Positions 44,985-53,731 of a DNA stretch of 64,000 bases are shown here, one piece after another. Origin of the DNA: Citrobacter rodentium NBRC 105723 = DSM 16636 (lineage in GTDB: Bacteria; Pseudomonadota; Gammaproteobacteria; Enterobacterales; Enterobacteriaceae). Position numbers and translations under genes: made by a program. The notes under the pieces were generated by a model, which was not told the DNA's origin, did not search any database, and saw nothing but the letters and a program-made list of their open reading frames with translations. Position 1 is the stretch's first letter. The number at the start of each line of letters is the position of its first letter. The stretch is taken from the NCBI RefSeq assembly GCF_021278985.1, contig NZ_CP082833.1:2108001-2172000 (forward strand). The letters run 5' to 3'.

Positions 44985-46538
44985 TTAGACTTTAAATATC
45001 GCCACCGTCTGGTTCAGCCGCGCGGCCTGCTCTTCCAGCGCGGCGGCGGCGGAAGCCGACTCCTCCACCAGCGCGGCGTTCTGCTGGGTCACACGATCCA
45101 TCTCTGCCACCGCCTGTCCGACCTGGTCGATCCCCCGGCTCTGTTCATCAGAGGCAGAAGCAATCTCGCCCATGATATCGGTCACGCGCGTCACCGCGCT
45201 GACAATCTCGCTCATCGTTTCTCCCGCCTCGTGCACCAGCGCGGAACCGGCGCTGACCCGCTCGCCGGAATCATCAATCAGCGCTTTGATCTCTTTTGCC
45301 GCCTGGGCGCTCCGGCTCGCCAGCGTCCGCACTTCCCCGGCAACCACCGCGAAGCCGCGCCCCTGCTCGCCTGCGCGCGCCGCTTCCACCGCCGCGTTAA
45401 GCGCCAGTATATTGGTCTGGAAGGCAATACCGTCGATAACGCTGGTAATCTGCGCGATCTTGCTGGAACTGGCGGCAATATCATTCATTGTGCGCACCAC
45501 ATCTTCCACCACTTCCCCGCCTTTCTGCGCCGTACCGGAGGCGTTAATAGCCAGCTGCGTCGCCTGTCGGGCATTATCCGCATTCTGCCTGACGGTTGCG
45601 GTAAGTTGCTCCATACTGGCTGCGGTTTCCTCCAGCGAGGCCGCCTGCTGCTCGGTACGGGAAGAGAGATCGTTACTGCCGGCGGAAATCTCGCCCGCGC
45701 CGGTATATATGGTATCTGCGCCATCGCGCACCACGCTGACGGTGTTCGCCAGCGACTGTTGCATCTCATGCAGATTGCGCGCCAGCAGCGCCATCTCGTT
45801 ACTGCCGTCGGCCTGAATAACATGCGTGAGATCGCCGGAGGCGATATGGCGAATATGGTCCATCACCTCATGCAGCGGTTTCAGCAGCACACGCTGCATC
45901 GCCATCCAGCTGATCGTAATCACCGCCATCACCGCCAGCAGAATAAACGACAGAATCCACAGGATGCGCTGGTAATCTTTTTCGTTGTCCTGAATCCCGG
46001 CATTCGCCAGTTCCGTCTGGGCGGCGCGCCACTCCCGATAGACGCTCTGCATAGCCTTCTGCTTCTGTTCCGCGTTCTGCTGAAACATCTCCTCCAGTTT
46101 ACCTTCGGCGAGTAAGACGTTCATTTTCGCCAGCGTCGCGGAGTAGATGCCGTACTGCTCTTCCAGTCGGTCCGCCAGGTGTTCTTCCAGCCCCGGCGTT
46201 TCCGGCAGGGCATAGTATTTGTCGTAATGGTTTTTCGCTTCCGCCAGCAGCGCATCGGTGGTTTGCACCAGCTCGTTGAGCTGACCGCCATTAATCTGAC
46301 CCGCCATATTACCCTGCAGACGCAGCATCCCGCGGTTCAACGTGACGCGCGCCTGATTCAGGCTTATCCACGCATCGGTCAATTCCGCCACGTTCTGGCT
46401 GGAAAGCTGCGATACCGTGAAATTTTGTTTGTCATTTTTTAGCGCGGTAATAAACACGCCAGCCGAGAGAAGCTGCATCGCCCCCAGCGCAATAAGCACC
46501 ACAATCAATAAGGTTATGACTTTGATTCGTTTATACAT
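44985..46538 (-). CDS. Tsr/Tar-like amino-acid chemoreceptor (methyl-accepting chemotaxis protein)
   Basis: A 517-residue receptor with TM1 near 7-29, a four-helix TarH periplasmic domain (30-190), TM2 near 191-213, HAMP and the signalling coiled coil. R64, R69 and R73 sit at the same positions as the three arginines that bind the amino-acid carboxylate in Tar and Tsr, so an amino acid is the likely ligand. The Tsr FFDQPT pocket is replaced by MFQQNA, implying another specificity. The end AIFKV lacks NWETF, so adaptation would depend on help from other receptors. FliA and CRP sites lie upstream. Absent here in E. coli. Confidence 0.92.
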   Translation of the reverse strand: MYKRIKVITLLIVVLIALGAMQLLSAGVFITALKNDKQNFTVSQLSSQNVAELTDAWISLNQARVTLNRGMLRLQGNMAGQINGGQLNELVQTTDALLAEAKNHYDKYYALPETPGLEEHLADRLEEQYGIYSATLAKMNVLLAEGKLEEMFQQNAEQKQKAMQSVYREWRAAQTELANAGIQDNEKDYQRILWILSFILLAVMAVITISWMAMQRVLLKPLHEVMDHIRHIASGDLTHVIQADGSNEMALLARNLHEMQQSLANTVSVVRDGADTIYTGAGEISAGSNDLSSRTEQQAASLEETAASMEQLTATVRQNADNARQATQLAINASGTAQKGGEVVEDVVRTMNDIAASSSKIAQITSVIDGIAFQTNILALNAAVEAARAGEQGRGFAVVAGEVRTLASRSAQAAKEIKALIDDSGERVSAGSALVHEAGETMSEIVSAVTRVTDIMGEIASASDEQSRGIDQVGQAVAEMDRVTQQNAALVEESASAAAALEEQAARLNQTVAIFKV

Positions 46539-46577
46539 TTTTTGCCTTTTATTTTGCAGGTATTGTCTGAGGTGTTG

Positions 46578-46604
46578 GTATCGGCAGTGATGGCGAGTTG
46601 TTTA
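46578..46604 (-). promoter_or_regulatory. Sigma-28 (FliA) promoter of the Tsr-like receptor gene
   Basis: On the minus strand TAAA (46604-46601), a 15-base spacer and GCCGATA (46585-46579) match the flagellar class 3 consensus. It ends about 40 bp upstream of the start codon. Confidence 0.85.
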
Positions 46605-46682
46605 ATCCCCGTTGAGAATTGCTCTGGCCGGGTTACGTACTTTCCAATAGCTTTCAGTACGTTAAAGCCGAAACTATTTTTT

Positions 46683-46698
46683 TGTGATGTTCATCACA
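46683..46698. promoter_or_regulatory. CRP site between the chemoreceptor gene and ytfE
   Basis: TGTGA-TGTTCA-TCACA is a perfect match to the CRP consensus halves with six-base spacing. It is 79 bp upstream of the FliA -35 of the receptor gene and 87 bp upstream of the ytfE start, so it could act on either. Confidence 0.7.
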
Positions 46699-46735
46699 AA
46701 TACCTCTTCCCCGAAAGGGTTATAGCTTCCCCTTA

Positions 46736-46758
46736 AAGATGTATTTAATATACATCTT
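46736..46758. promoter_or_regulatory. NsrR operator of ytfE
   Basis: AAGATGTAT and ATACATCTT are exact inverted repeats separated by TTAAT, matching the consensus operator of the nitric-oxide-sensing repressor NsrR. It ends 26 bp before the ytfE start. In E. coli ytfE is strongly repressed by NsrR and induced by nitric oxide. Confidence 0.88.
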
Positions 46759-46784
46759 ATATTATTGAGAATGAGGTAACGGCT

Positions 46785-47447
46785 ATGGCTTATCGCGATC
46801 AACCTTTGGGTGAACTGGCGCTCTCTATTCCTCGCGCTTCGGCACTGTTTCGTAAGTACGATATGGATTACTGCTGCGGCGGTAAGCAGACGCTGGCGCG
46901 CGCTGCTGCCCGTAAGGAACTGGATGTTGAGGCTATTGAAGCGCAGCTTGCCCAACTGGCTGAACAGCCGATTGAAAAAGACTGGCGTACCGCGCCGCTG
47001 GCGGAAATTATCGACCATATTATCGTGCGCTATCACGACAGACACCGCGAGCAGCTCCCGGAGCTGATCCTGCAGGCCAGCAAAGTTGAACGCGTTCACG
47101 CCGACAAGCCAAACGTACCGAAAGGTCTGGCGAAATACCTGACCATGCTGCATCAGGAGCTTTCGAGCCATATGATGAAAGAGGAGCAGATCCTGTTCCC
47201 GATGATCAAACAGGGCATGGGCAGCCAGGCGATGGGTCCTATCAGCGTGATGGAAAGCGAGCATGATGAGGCGGGCGAACTGCTGGAGGTGATCAAGCAC
47301 ACCACCCATAACGTGACCATTCCACCGGAAGCGTGCACCACCTGGAAAGCGATGTACAACGGAATTAACGCGATGATTGATGACCTGATGGAACACATCA
47401 GTCTGGAAAATAACGTCCTGTTCCCGCGCGCGTTAGCCGGAGAGTAA
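46785..47447 (+). CDS. ytfE: Iron-sulfur cluster repair protein YtfE (RIC)
   Basis: A 220-residue di-iron protein of the RIC/ScdA family that restores Fe-S clusters damaged by nitric oxide or peroxide and can reduce NO. The N-terminal ScdA_N domain has RKYDMDYCCGGKQTL (C30-C31), and the hemerythrin-like domain supplies H and E ligands (IIDHIIVRYHDRHREQL, LHQELSSHMMKEEQILFPM, ESEHDEAGELLEVI, DLMEHISLENNVLFPRA). AATGAGGTAA precedes the ATG. An NsrR operator controls it. Confidence 0.97.
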   Translation: MAYRDQPLGELALSIPRASALFRKYDMDYCCGGKQTLARAAARKELDVEAIEAQLAQLAEQPIEKDWRTAPLAEIIDHIIVRYHDRHREQLPELILQASKVERVHADKPNVPKGLAKYLTMLHQELSSHMMKEEQILFPMIKQGMGSQAMGPISVMESEHDEAGELLEVIKHTTHNVTIPPEACTTWKAMYNGINAMIDDLMEHISLENNVLFPRALAGE

Positions 47448-47453
47448 GCGGTT

Positions 47454-47652
47454 GCCGGATGGCGGCTTACGCCTTATCCGGCCTACGGTCCGTGGTTCCG
47501 GTAAGCGGCAGCGCCACCGGGCATTACGCTATCGCCGGATGGCGGCTTACGCCTTATCCGGCCTACGGTCCGTGGGCCCGGTAAGCGACAGCGCCACCGG
47601 GCATTACGCTATCGCCGGATGGCGGCTTCGCCTTATCCGGCCTACGGTCCGT
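47454..47652. repeat. Tandem 80-bp BIME array (two and a half copies)
   Basis: The unit GCCGGATGGCGGCTTACGCC...GGCCTACGGTCCGTGG plus GGTAAGC...GCGCCACCGGGCATTACGCTATC recurs with exactly 80 bp period: REP starts at 47454, 47534 and 47614. Copies differ by only a few bases (TT versus GC before CCGG, GCGGC versus GCGAC), pointing to recent tandem expansion. It lies between the convergent ytfE and cycA genes. Confidence 0.9.
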
Positions 47653-47673
47653 GGCCGTTAATGGTCAAAACGC

Positions 47674-49083
47674 TTAACGCATTCCCGCCATGCGTTTCTT
47701 ACCGATAAACAGCCAGCCCAGCCCCAGCGCGATAAACCACAGCGGCGTGACGATCAGCGCCTGACGGGTATCATCCTCCAGCGTCAGCAGCACGATGACA
47801 AACACAAAAAACGCCATGCACACCCAGCACATCAGCTTACCGAGCGGCATCTTGTAGTTCGACTTCTCATGCAGTTGCGGACGCTGTTTGCGATATACCA
47901 GATACGAACACAGGATGATGGTCCAGACGAACATAAACAGGATCGCCGACACCGTGGTGATCATGGTGAACGCGCCGATCACGCTTGGGTTCACGTACAG
48001 CATCACCACCCCACCCAGCAGGCAAATACAGGAGAAGGTCAGCCCTTTCGCCGGAACTGCGCGCTTAGAGAGTTTGGCGAACGCTTTCGGCGCCACCCCT
48101 TCCTGCGCCAGACCGAACAGCATACGGCTGGTTGAGAACACGCCGCTGTTTGCCGATGATGCCGCAGAAGTCAGCACCACGAAGTTGATCACGCTGGCCG
48201 CGGCAGGCAAGCCTACCAGCACAAACAGCTCAACGAACGGGCTCTTATCCGGCACCACGGAGCTCCACGGCGTCACCGACATAATGACGATCAGCGCGAA
48301 AACGTAGAACATAATGATACGGATCGGAATAGAGTTGATCGCCCGCGGCAGCGATTTTTCCGGATCCTTAGTTTCCGCCGCCGTCGTCCCAACCAGTTCG
48401 ATACCGACAAACGCGAACACCGCAATCTGGAAGCCCGCGAAGAAGCCGCTGATGCCTTTCGGGAACCAGCCGCCGTCATTCCACAGGTGTGCGAAGGAGG
48501 CCTCTACGCCGGTCGGTGATTTAAAGTGCATGGCGATCATCACCAGGCCCACGACAATCAGCGCGACGATGGCGACGATTTTGATCATCGCGAACCAGAA
48601 CTCCATCTCACCGAACATTTTTACAGTGGCGAGGTTCAGGCTCAGCAGCAGAATAACCACCGCCAGCGAGGCGACCCAGTCGGAAAGGCCGGGGAACCAG
48701 AACTGGGCATAGGCGGTAATCGCCACCACGTCCGCCATTCCGGTGACCACCCAGCAGAACCAGTAGGTCCAGCCGGTAAAATAGCCAGCCCACGGACCCA
48801 ACAGATCCGAAGCGAAATCGCTGAACGATTTATATTCCAGATTCGAGAGCAGCAATTCGCCCATTGCGCGCATCACGAAAAAGAGCATGAAGCCAATGAT
48901 CATATAGACAAAAATGATCGACGGACCGGCGAGGCTAATGGTTTTACCTGAGCCCATAAACAGCCCCGTGCCGATGGCGCCGCCAATCGCAATAAGCTGA
49001 ATATGCCGGTTTGTAAGATTGCGCCGTAGCGACTGTTCAGTCGACGCCTGTTCGTCGGCAGCGACTTTTACCTGATCTACCAT
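47674..49083 (-). CDS. cycA: D-serine/D-alanine/glycine:proton symporter CycA
   Basis: A 469-residue, 12-helix APC-family transporter. The signature IQLIAIGGAIGTGLFMGSGKTISLAGPS is at about 30-57. It imports glycine, D-alanine, D-serine and D-cycloserine. Length and sequence match E. coli CycA. The E. coli message is a GcvB small-RNA target; the leader region lies just upstream. Confidence 0.97.
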   Translation of the reverse strand: MVDQVKVAADEQASTEQSLRRNLTNRHIQLIAIGGAIGTGLFMGSGKTISLAGPSIIFVYMIIGFMLFFVMRAMGELLLSNLEYKSFSDFASDLLGPWAGYFTGWTYWFCWVVTGMADVVAITAYAQFWFPGLSDWVASLAVVILLLSLNLATVKMFGEMEFWFAMIKIVAIVALIVVGLVMIAMHFKSPTGVEASFAHLWNDGGWFPKGISGFFAGFQIAVFAFVGIELVGTTAAETKDPEKSLPRAINSIPIRIIMFYVFALIVIMSVTPWSSVVPDKSPFVELFVLVGLPAAASVINFVVLTSAASSANSGVFSTSRMLFGLAQEGVAPKAFAKLSKRAVPAKGLTFSCICLLGGVVMLYVNPSVIGAFTMITTVSAILFMFVWTIILCSYLVYRKQRPQLHEKSNYKMPLGKLMCWVCMAFFVFVIVLLTLEDDTRQALIVTPLWFIALGLGWLFIGKKRMAGMR

Positions 49084-49403
49084 GTTTTATTCTTCCTGTA
49101 CCTGTCTGTGTTGTGCAGGCTCTGCGGCCTTTAATGCGTCTGTTGTGTTTCTATGATACGACGATCCTGTTGTCAGGACTCATCGATATTAGGTAAGAAT
49201 CGGTGGGATGAATACTATGAATTAAATATAATGTTAATTAAATGTTTAAAGTGAGTGTCATATCACTCTGTTAACGCGAATTAGCTCACAAAAATACACG
49301 CAACGAACTCATATGCAAGATAAAACTCTATAAGAAGCAGAATAAACGTTTTTATTGCGTATTTTCTGTTCCCCTCTTTTCAGAAGGGAACAGAAGTCTC
49401 TGC
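49084..49403. other. AT-rich region between fklB and cycA
   Basis: About 320 bp holding the cycA promoter and leader and the end of the fklB transcript. A perfect ten-base hairpin (TTCTGTTCCC / GGGAACAGAA, 49364-49395) follows the fklB stop; it lacks a following T run on the fklB strand, so I do not call it an intrinsic terminator. No gene is seen. Confidence 0.55.
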
Positions 49404-50024
49404 TTAGAGGATTTCCAGCAGCTCAACCTCGAATACCAAGGTGCTGAACGGCGGAATGGAAGCGCCGGCGCCACGCTCACCGTAGGCCAGCTCCTGAGGA
49501 ATGGTCAGCTCCCATTTCGAACCAACCGGCATCAGGGTCAGCGCTTCAATCCAGCCAGCGATCACGCCGTTAACCGGGAATTCAGCCGGTTCGCCGCGCG
49601 CAACGGAGCTGTCAAACACGGTGCCGTCGATCAGCTTACCGGTATAGTGTACGCGAACGCGGTCGGTGCGCGCCGGAATCGGACCTTCACCCTGGGTCAG
49701 TACGCGGAACTGCAGGCCGGACTCGGTGCTGTTTACGCCCTCTTTCTCACGGTTTTCTTCGAGGTATTTTACGCCTTCCGCAGCCATCGCCTGGAAGCGT
49801 TCACGACGAACGGCGTCGGCCCGCTCATGAATCTCACGCAGCGCGCGGTGCACCACATCAACCGGAACGGCAGGCTGTTTGCCTTCCAGCGCATCGGCAA
49901 TGCCAGCCACCAGCGCTTCCGGCAGCAGCCCTTGCAGACCGGATTCGCTCAGCTGCTGCCCTACCTGCAAGCCAATGCCGTAACTTGCCTGCGCTTCGAT
50001 AGTGTCAAAAGTCGGGGTTGCCAT
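49404..50024 (-). CDS. fklB: FKBP-type peptidyl-prolyl isomerase FklB (FKBP22)
   Basis: A 206-residue cytoplasmic dimeric prolyl isomerase. The N-terminal helical dimerisation domain (FDTIEAQASYGIGLQVGQQL...) is followed by the FKBP catalytic domain from about 100 (VRVHYTGKLIDGTVFDSSVARGEPAEFPVNGVIAGWIEALTLMPVG, ELAYGERGAGASIPPFSTLVFEVELLEIL). Start MATPTFDTIE at 50024 with AGGAAATACG upstream gives the E. coli length; the longer open frame is not conserved. Confidence 0.96.
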   Translation of the reverse strand: MATPTFDTIEAQASYGIGLQVGQQLSESGLQGLLPEALVAGIADALEGKQPAVPVDVVHRALREIHERADAVRRERFQAMAAEGVKYLEENREKEGVNSTESGLQFRVLTQGEGPIPARTDRVRVHYTGKLIDGTVFDSSVARGEPAEFPVNGVIAGWIEALTLMPVGSKWELTIPQELAYGERGAGASIPPFSTLVFEVELLEIL

Positions 50025-50241
50025 CGTATTTCCTTTCATCGGATTTAAAGTAGCGGGCAGCATAACAGCCACGTCCCTTCCGGTAAAATGTTGTCGCCGG
50101 GAGGATGACAAATCACAGGGAAAAAGAAACAATAGGCAAACCCCGTATCAATGTGGCAAAACGGGTAATATCACGAACATCATAGCGTTAGCTGTCTATA
50201 CTCTATGATTGAGGAACGAGACGCGGAGCAGGAGGAAAGCC

Positions 50242-50877
50242 ATGCCCGGGCGCTTTGAACTAAAATCAACCCTGGCGAAAATCTGGCACGCACCGGACAA
50301 TTTTCGCCTCATGGACCCGCTTCCGCCGGGGCACCGCCGCGGCATCATCATTGCGGCGATAGTACTGGTGGTCGGTTTCCTGCTTCCCTCAGATGACCAT
50401 AGCGTGACGCCAGCGGCAAGCCGCGACGCGCAGCTGGACATCCAGTCGCAGTCTCAGCCGCCGGGCAGCGCCCCGTCTCAGCCGCAGCTCGTCGCGCCGC
50501 AGAACGATCCGGACCAGGTCGCTCCTGTCTCGCCGGAACCCGTTCAGGAAAGCGAACCGGAAGAGCAGCCTCAGTCGCAGGTTCAGCCTTTCCAGCCTGA
50601 CAGCGGCATTGACCAGCAGTGGCGTTCTTATCGCGTAGGCTCCGGCAAAACCCTGGCGCAGCTGTTCCGCGACCACGGTCTGCCGCCAACGGACGTCTAT
50701 GCGATGGCCCAGGTTGAAGGCGCAGGTAAACCGTTGAGCAACCTGCAGGAGGGGCAAATGGTTCAGGTTCGCCAGAACGCCAACGGCGTCGTCACCGGAT
50801 TGACTATCGATACCGGCAACAATCAACAGGTGCTGTTTACGCGTCAGCCGGACGGCAGTTTTATTCGGGTACGTTGA
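50242..50877 (+). CDS. ytfB: OapA-family cell-envelope protein YtfB
   Basis: A 211-residue inner-membrane protein with one membrane segment near 33-50 (RGIIIAAIVLVVGFLL), a proline/glutamine-rich periplasmic linker (about 60-125) and a C-terminal OapA/LysM-like domain (RSYRVGSGKTLAQLFRDHGLPPTDVYAMAQVEGAGKPLSNLQ). E. coli YtfB localises to the septum, binds glycans and affects division and adhesion. Start MPGRFELKSTL at 50242 follows GGAGGAAAG. Confidence 0.94.
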   Translation: MPGRFELKSTLAKIWHAPDNFRLMDPLPPGHRRGIIIAAIVLVVGFLLPSDDHSVTPAASRDAQLDIQSQSQPPGSAPSQPQLVAPQNDPDQVAPVSPEPVQESEPEEQPQSQVQPFQPDSGIDQQWRSYRVGSGKTLAQLFRDHGLPPTDVYAMAQVEGAGKPLSNLQEGQMVQVRQNANGVVTGLTIDTGNNQQVLFTRQPDGSFIRVR

Positions 50878-50928
50878 CGAAGAATGCCGGGGGCGAGATC
50901 CTCCGGCCAGTCGACAGGCGCAGCGCCG

Positions 50929-51867
50929 TCAGACAGCCTGCGTTTTATTCACCTTGTTAACCCACCATATCCCCGAGCAGACCAGCACCAGCGCAATCGC
51001 GTACTTCCACTCAAGGATATTTTCGCCGAGGAAAATCGCCGACAGCAGCGCGCCGGAGACCGGGATCAGGAAGTTAAACGGCGCGATCATGCCCACGCGG
51101 TTGTATTTGAGCAAAATACTCCACAGGGCAAACGCCACCGAAGAGAGCAGCGTCAGATAGCCGAGGATCGCCACGGATGAAAAACCGTGAACGGTAAGCG
51201 TGCCGCCGCAGGCATAACCGCCAACAACCAGCGCCAGGCCGCCAGTTCCTAACTGGTAGCCCGTCATCACCGTCGGGTCGACGGTCTGCGAAATTCGCTT
51301 GCCATAAAGCGTGGCGGCGGAAAGGATAAAGGCCGCCAGCACCACCGAGCCGTCGCCCGCCAGGCTGAAACTGAAGTCCAGCCCGTTGCTGAAATTGACC
51401 ACCATCACGCCGGCAAAACCGAGGATACAGCCCAACGCTTTGTTGTAGCTGAGTTTGTCATTCTGATAAATAAAGTGCGCCAGCAGCACGCTAAAGAAGG
51501 TGCCGGTAGCATTCATGATCGAGCCTTTCACGCCGGTGGTGAAAGCCAGCCCCACGTAAAAGAAGATGTACTGTAAAGAGGTCTGCGTCAGCCCCAGCAG
51601 CGTCAGTTGCCCAAACTGACGCGAAGTAAGCCGACCAATCGGTTTACGCTGGGCCATCGCCAGCAGTAACAGCAGTAGTCCGGCGAACAGAAAACGGTAT
51701 CCGGCAAAAACGATTTTTGAGGGGATATCATCGGCGGCAATCTGAAAGATCTCATAGCCGCTTTTGATCGCCGGGTAGGCGCTGCCCCATAGCAGGCAGC
51801 AAAACGCGGCGCTCAGCCAGACAATGTTCTTGCGGGCAAACAGAGGTTGCGGGTGCAGGGTATCCAT
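50929..51867 (-). CDS. EamA/DMT-superfamily transporter
   Basis: A 312-residue ten-helix transporter with two EamA repeats (WLSAAFCCLLWGSAYPAIKSGYEIF at 17-41; GDGSVVLAAFILSAATLYGKRISQTVDPTVMTGYQLGTGGLAL from about 172). Substrate unknown. In E. coli K-12 the remnant gene ytfA lies at this place, so this appears to be a lineage-specific gene between ytfB and rplI. It follows the ribosomal operon in the same direction but is separated from it by a terminator. Confidence 0.88.
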   Translation of the reverse strand: MDTLHPQPLFARKNIVWLSAAFCCLLWGSAYPAIKSGYEIFQIAADDIPSKIVFAGYRFLFAGLLLLLLAMAQRKPIGRLTSRQFGQLTLLGLTQTSLQYIFFYVGLAFTTGVKGSIMNATGTFFSVLLAHFIYQNDKLSYNKALGCILGFAGVMVVNFSNGLDFSFSLAGDGSVVLAAFILSAATLYGKRISQTVDPTVMTGYQLGTGGLALVVGGYACGGTLTVHGFSSVAILGYLTLLSSVAFALWSILLKYNRVGMIAPFNFLIPVSGALLSAIFLGENILEWKYAIALVLVCSGIWWVNKVNKTQAV

Positions 51868-51959
51868 TCTTCACCAGTTTGAAATGTTGTTTTATTTTTA
51901 TTGATTATCCCGAAAAGGGTAAAGAATAGCCAGTGGGATAAAGAGCGCCTTCAGAAAAG

Positions 51960-51989
51960 CAAAACGCCGACACAAGGTCGGCGTTTTTC
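51960..51989 (-). terminator. Rho-independent terminator of the rpsF-priB-rpsR-rplI operon
   Basis: AAAACGCCGAC and GTCGGCGTTTT form a perfect stem around ACAAG (51961-51987). Read leftward, the stem runs into TTTTGCTTTTC. It is 23 bp past the rplI stop. Confidence 0.9.
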
Positions 51990-52011
51990 ACGAAGCTGTC
52001 AGAATAAAAAC

Positions 52012-52461
52012 TTATTCTGCAACAACGTTAATGGTCAGCTTAGCGAATACTTCGCTGTGAACCTGGAAGTTCACTTCGTGCTCACCGGTGGTACGCAGAA
52101 CGCCGTTCGGCAGACGAACTTCACTCTTAGCCACTTCAACGCCTGCTGCAGTTACAGCGTCAGCGATGTCGCGAGTACCGATGGAACCGAACAGTTTACC
52201 TTCGTCGCCTGCTTTAGACGCGATAGTAACGGTTTCCAGCGCGTTGATTTTCTCTGCGCGTGCATTGGCAGCAGCCAGAACGTCAGCCAGTTTAGCTTCC
52301 AGTTCAGCGCGACGTGCTTCGAAGTATTCAACGTTTTTCTTGGTAGCAGGAACAGCTTTACCCTGTGGTACCAGGAAGTTACGAGCGTAGCCCGCTTTAA
52401 CGTTAACCTGATCACCCAGGCTACCCAGGTTTGCTACTTTATCAAGCAGAATAACTTGCAT
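52012..52461 (-). CDS. rplI: 50S ribosomal protein L9
   Basis: A 149-residue protein with the classic two globular domains joined by a long helix (FEARRAELEAKLADVLAAANARAEKINALE, about 47-76). The N-terminus MQVILLDKVANLGSLGDQVNVKAGYARNFLVPQGKAV binds 23S rRNA near the L1 stalk. Last gene of the operon. Sequence nearly identical to E. coli L9. Confidence 0.99.
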   Translation of the reverse strand: MQVILLDKVANLGSLGDQVNVKAGYARNFLVPQGKAVPATKKNVEYFEARRAELEAKLADVLAAANARAEKINALETVTIASKAGDEGKLFGSIGTRDIADAVTAAGVEVAKSEVRLPNGVLRTTGEHEVNFQVHSEVFAKLTINVVAE

Positions 52462-52502
52462 TACCTTATCCTCTCAAAGTCGTATTAATGGACCGTGACC
52501 GA

Positions 52503-53049
<547 letters not shown>

Positions 53050-53055
53050 CAGAAA

Positions 53056-53451
53056 TTACTCTTCAGAATCCCCAGCTTCAGCATCATCTGCGGTTTCGTT
53101 AGCGAAATCATCGCGACGCTCACGGCGCTCGTCTTTCGCTTTAACCATCGGAGATGCTTCGGTAACAGCGTGCTTGGTACGCATTACCATGCTACGGATA
53201 ACGGCATCGTTGAAGCGGAAGGTAGTTTCCAGCTCATCGATCACTTCCTGCGGCGCTTCAACGTTCATCAGAACGTAGTGTGCTTTGTGCAGTTTGTTGA
53301 TCGGGTAAGCCAGCTGACGGCGGCCCCAGTCTTCCAGACGGTGGATCTTGCCTTCTGCACCAGTGATGGCAGCAGAGTAGCGCTCGATCATGCCCGGAAC
53401 CTGTTCGCTCTGGTCAGGATGGACCATAAAAACGATTTCGTAATGACGCAT
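53056..53451 (-). CDS. rpsF: 30S ribosomal protein S6
   Basis: A 131-residue protein ([25 protein letters not shown] at the start), first gene of rpsF-priB-rpsR-rplI. The acidic tail [10 protein letters not shown] is the region that RimK extends with glutamates in E. coli. It pairs with S18, and the pair also represses the operon by binding the leader RNA. Confidence 0.99.
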
Positions 53452-53476
53452 CGAATTGCTCCTTACGGATTATTCA

Positions 53477-53511
53477 GCCTCCTGTCTGGGTCAGCCGAGG
53501 CCCGGGGAGGC
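53477..53511 (-). promoter_or_regulatory. Candidate S6:S18-binding leader hairpin of rpsF
   Basis: In the rpsF leader, GCCTCC and GGAGGC close a stem-loop containing CCGGGCCTCGG. Gammaproteobacterial rpsF leaders carry a hairpin with exposed CCG that the S6:S18 complex binds to repress translation. The stem is seen directly; function is inferred by family. Confidence 0.55.
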
Positions 53512-53549
53512 AAGGAACGTGTTAAAGGTCGGCTGAAAAATGACGCGTC

Positions 53550-53578
53550 ATAATACTGGTGTCAGGCGGGAAACTCAA
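53550..53578 (-). promoter_or_regulatory. Sigma-70 promoter of the rpsF operon
   Basis: Minus-strand TTGAGT (53578-53573), a 17-base spacer and TATTAT (53555-53550) fit the consensus with ideal spacing. It lies about 100 bp upstream of rpsF, leaving room for the leader hairpin. Confidence 0.7.
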
Positions 53579-53731
53579 GGCGATTTGCAAACAATCGCCT
53601 GCGCGCTGTCGCTGCTCATCCCCCGGCGAGAAGAGAGGATTCCATCTTGTGGTTGTTATTAGATGGTTTTTGCCGGGATGAACACTTAGTATTCAGGGAG
53701 ATAAAATGGAATATCTGACCTGGAGCAAAGG

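Noticed and set aside
47454..47652. The 80-bp repeats as a CRISPR array
   Set aside because: The units are REP palindromes repeated with no distinct spacers and there are no cas genes.
49364..49395. Perfect ten-base hairpin as the fklB terminator
   Set aside because: No T run follows the stem on the fklB strand, so it is not a convincing intrinsic terminator.
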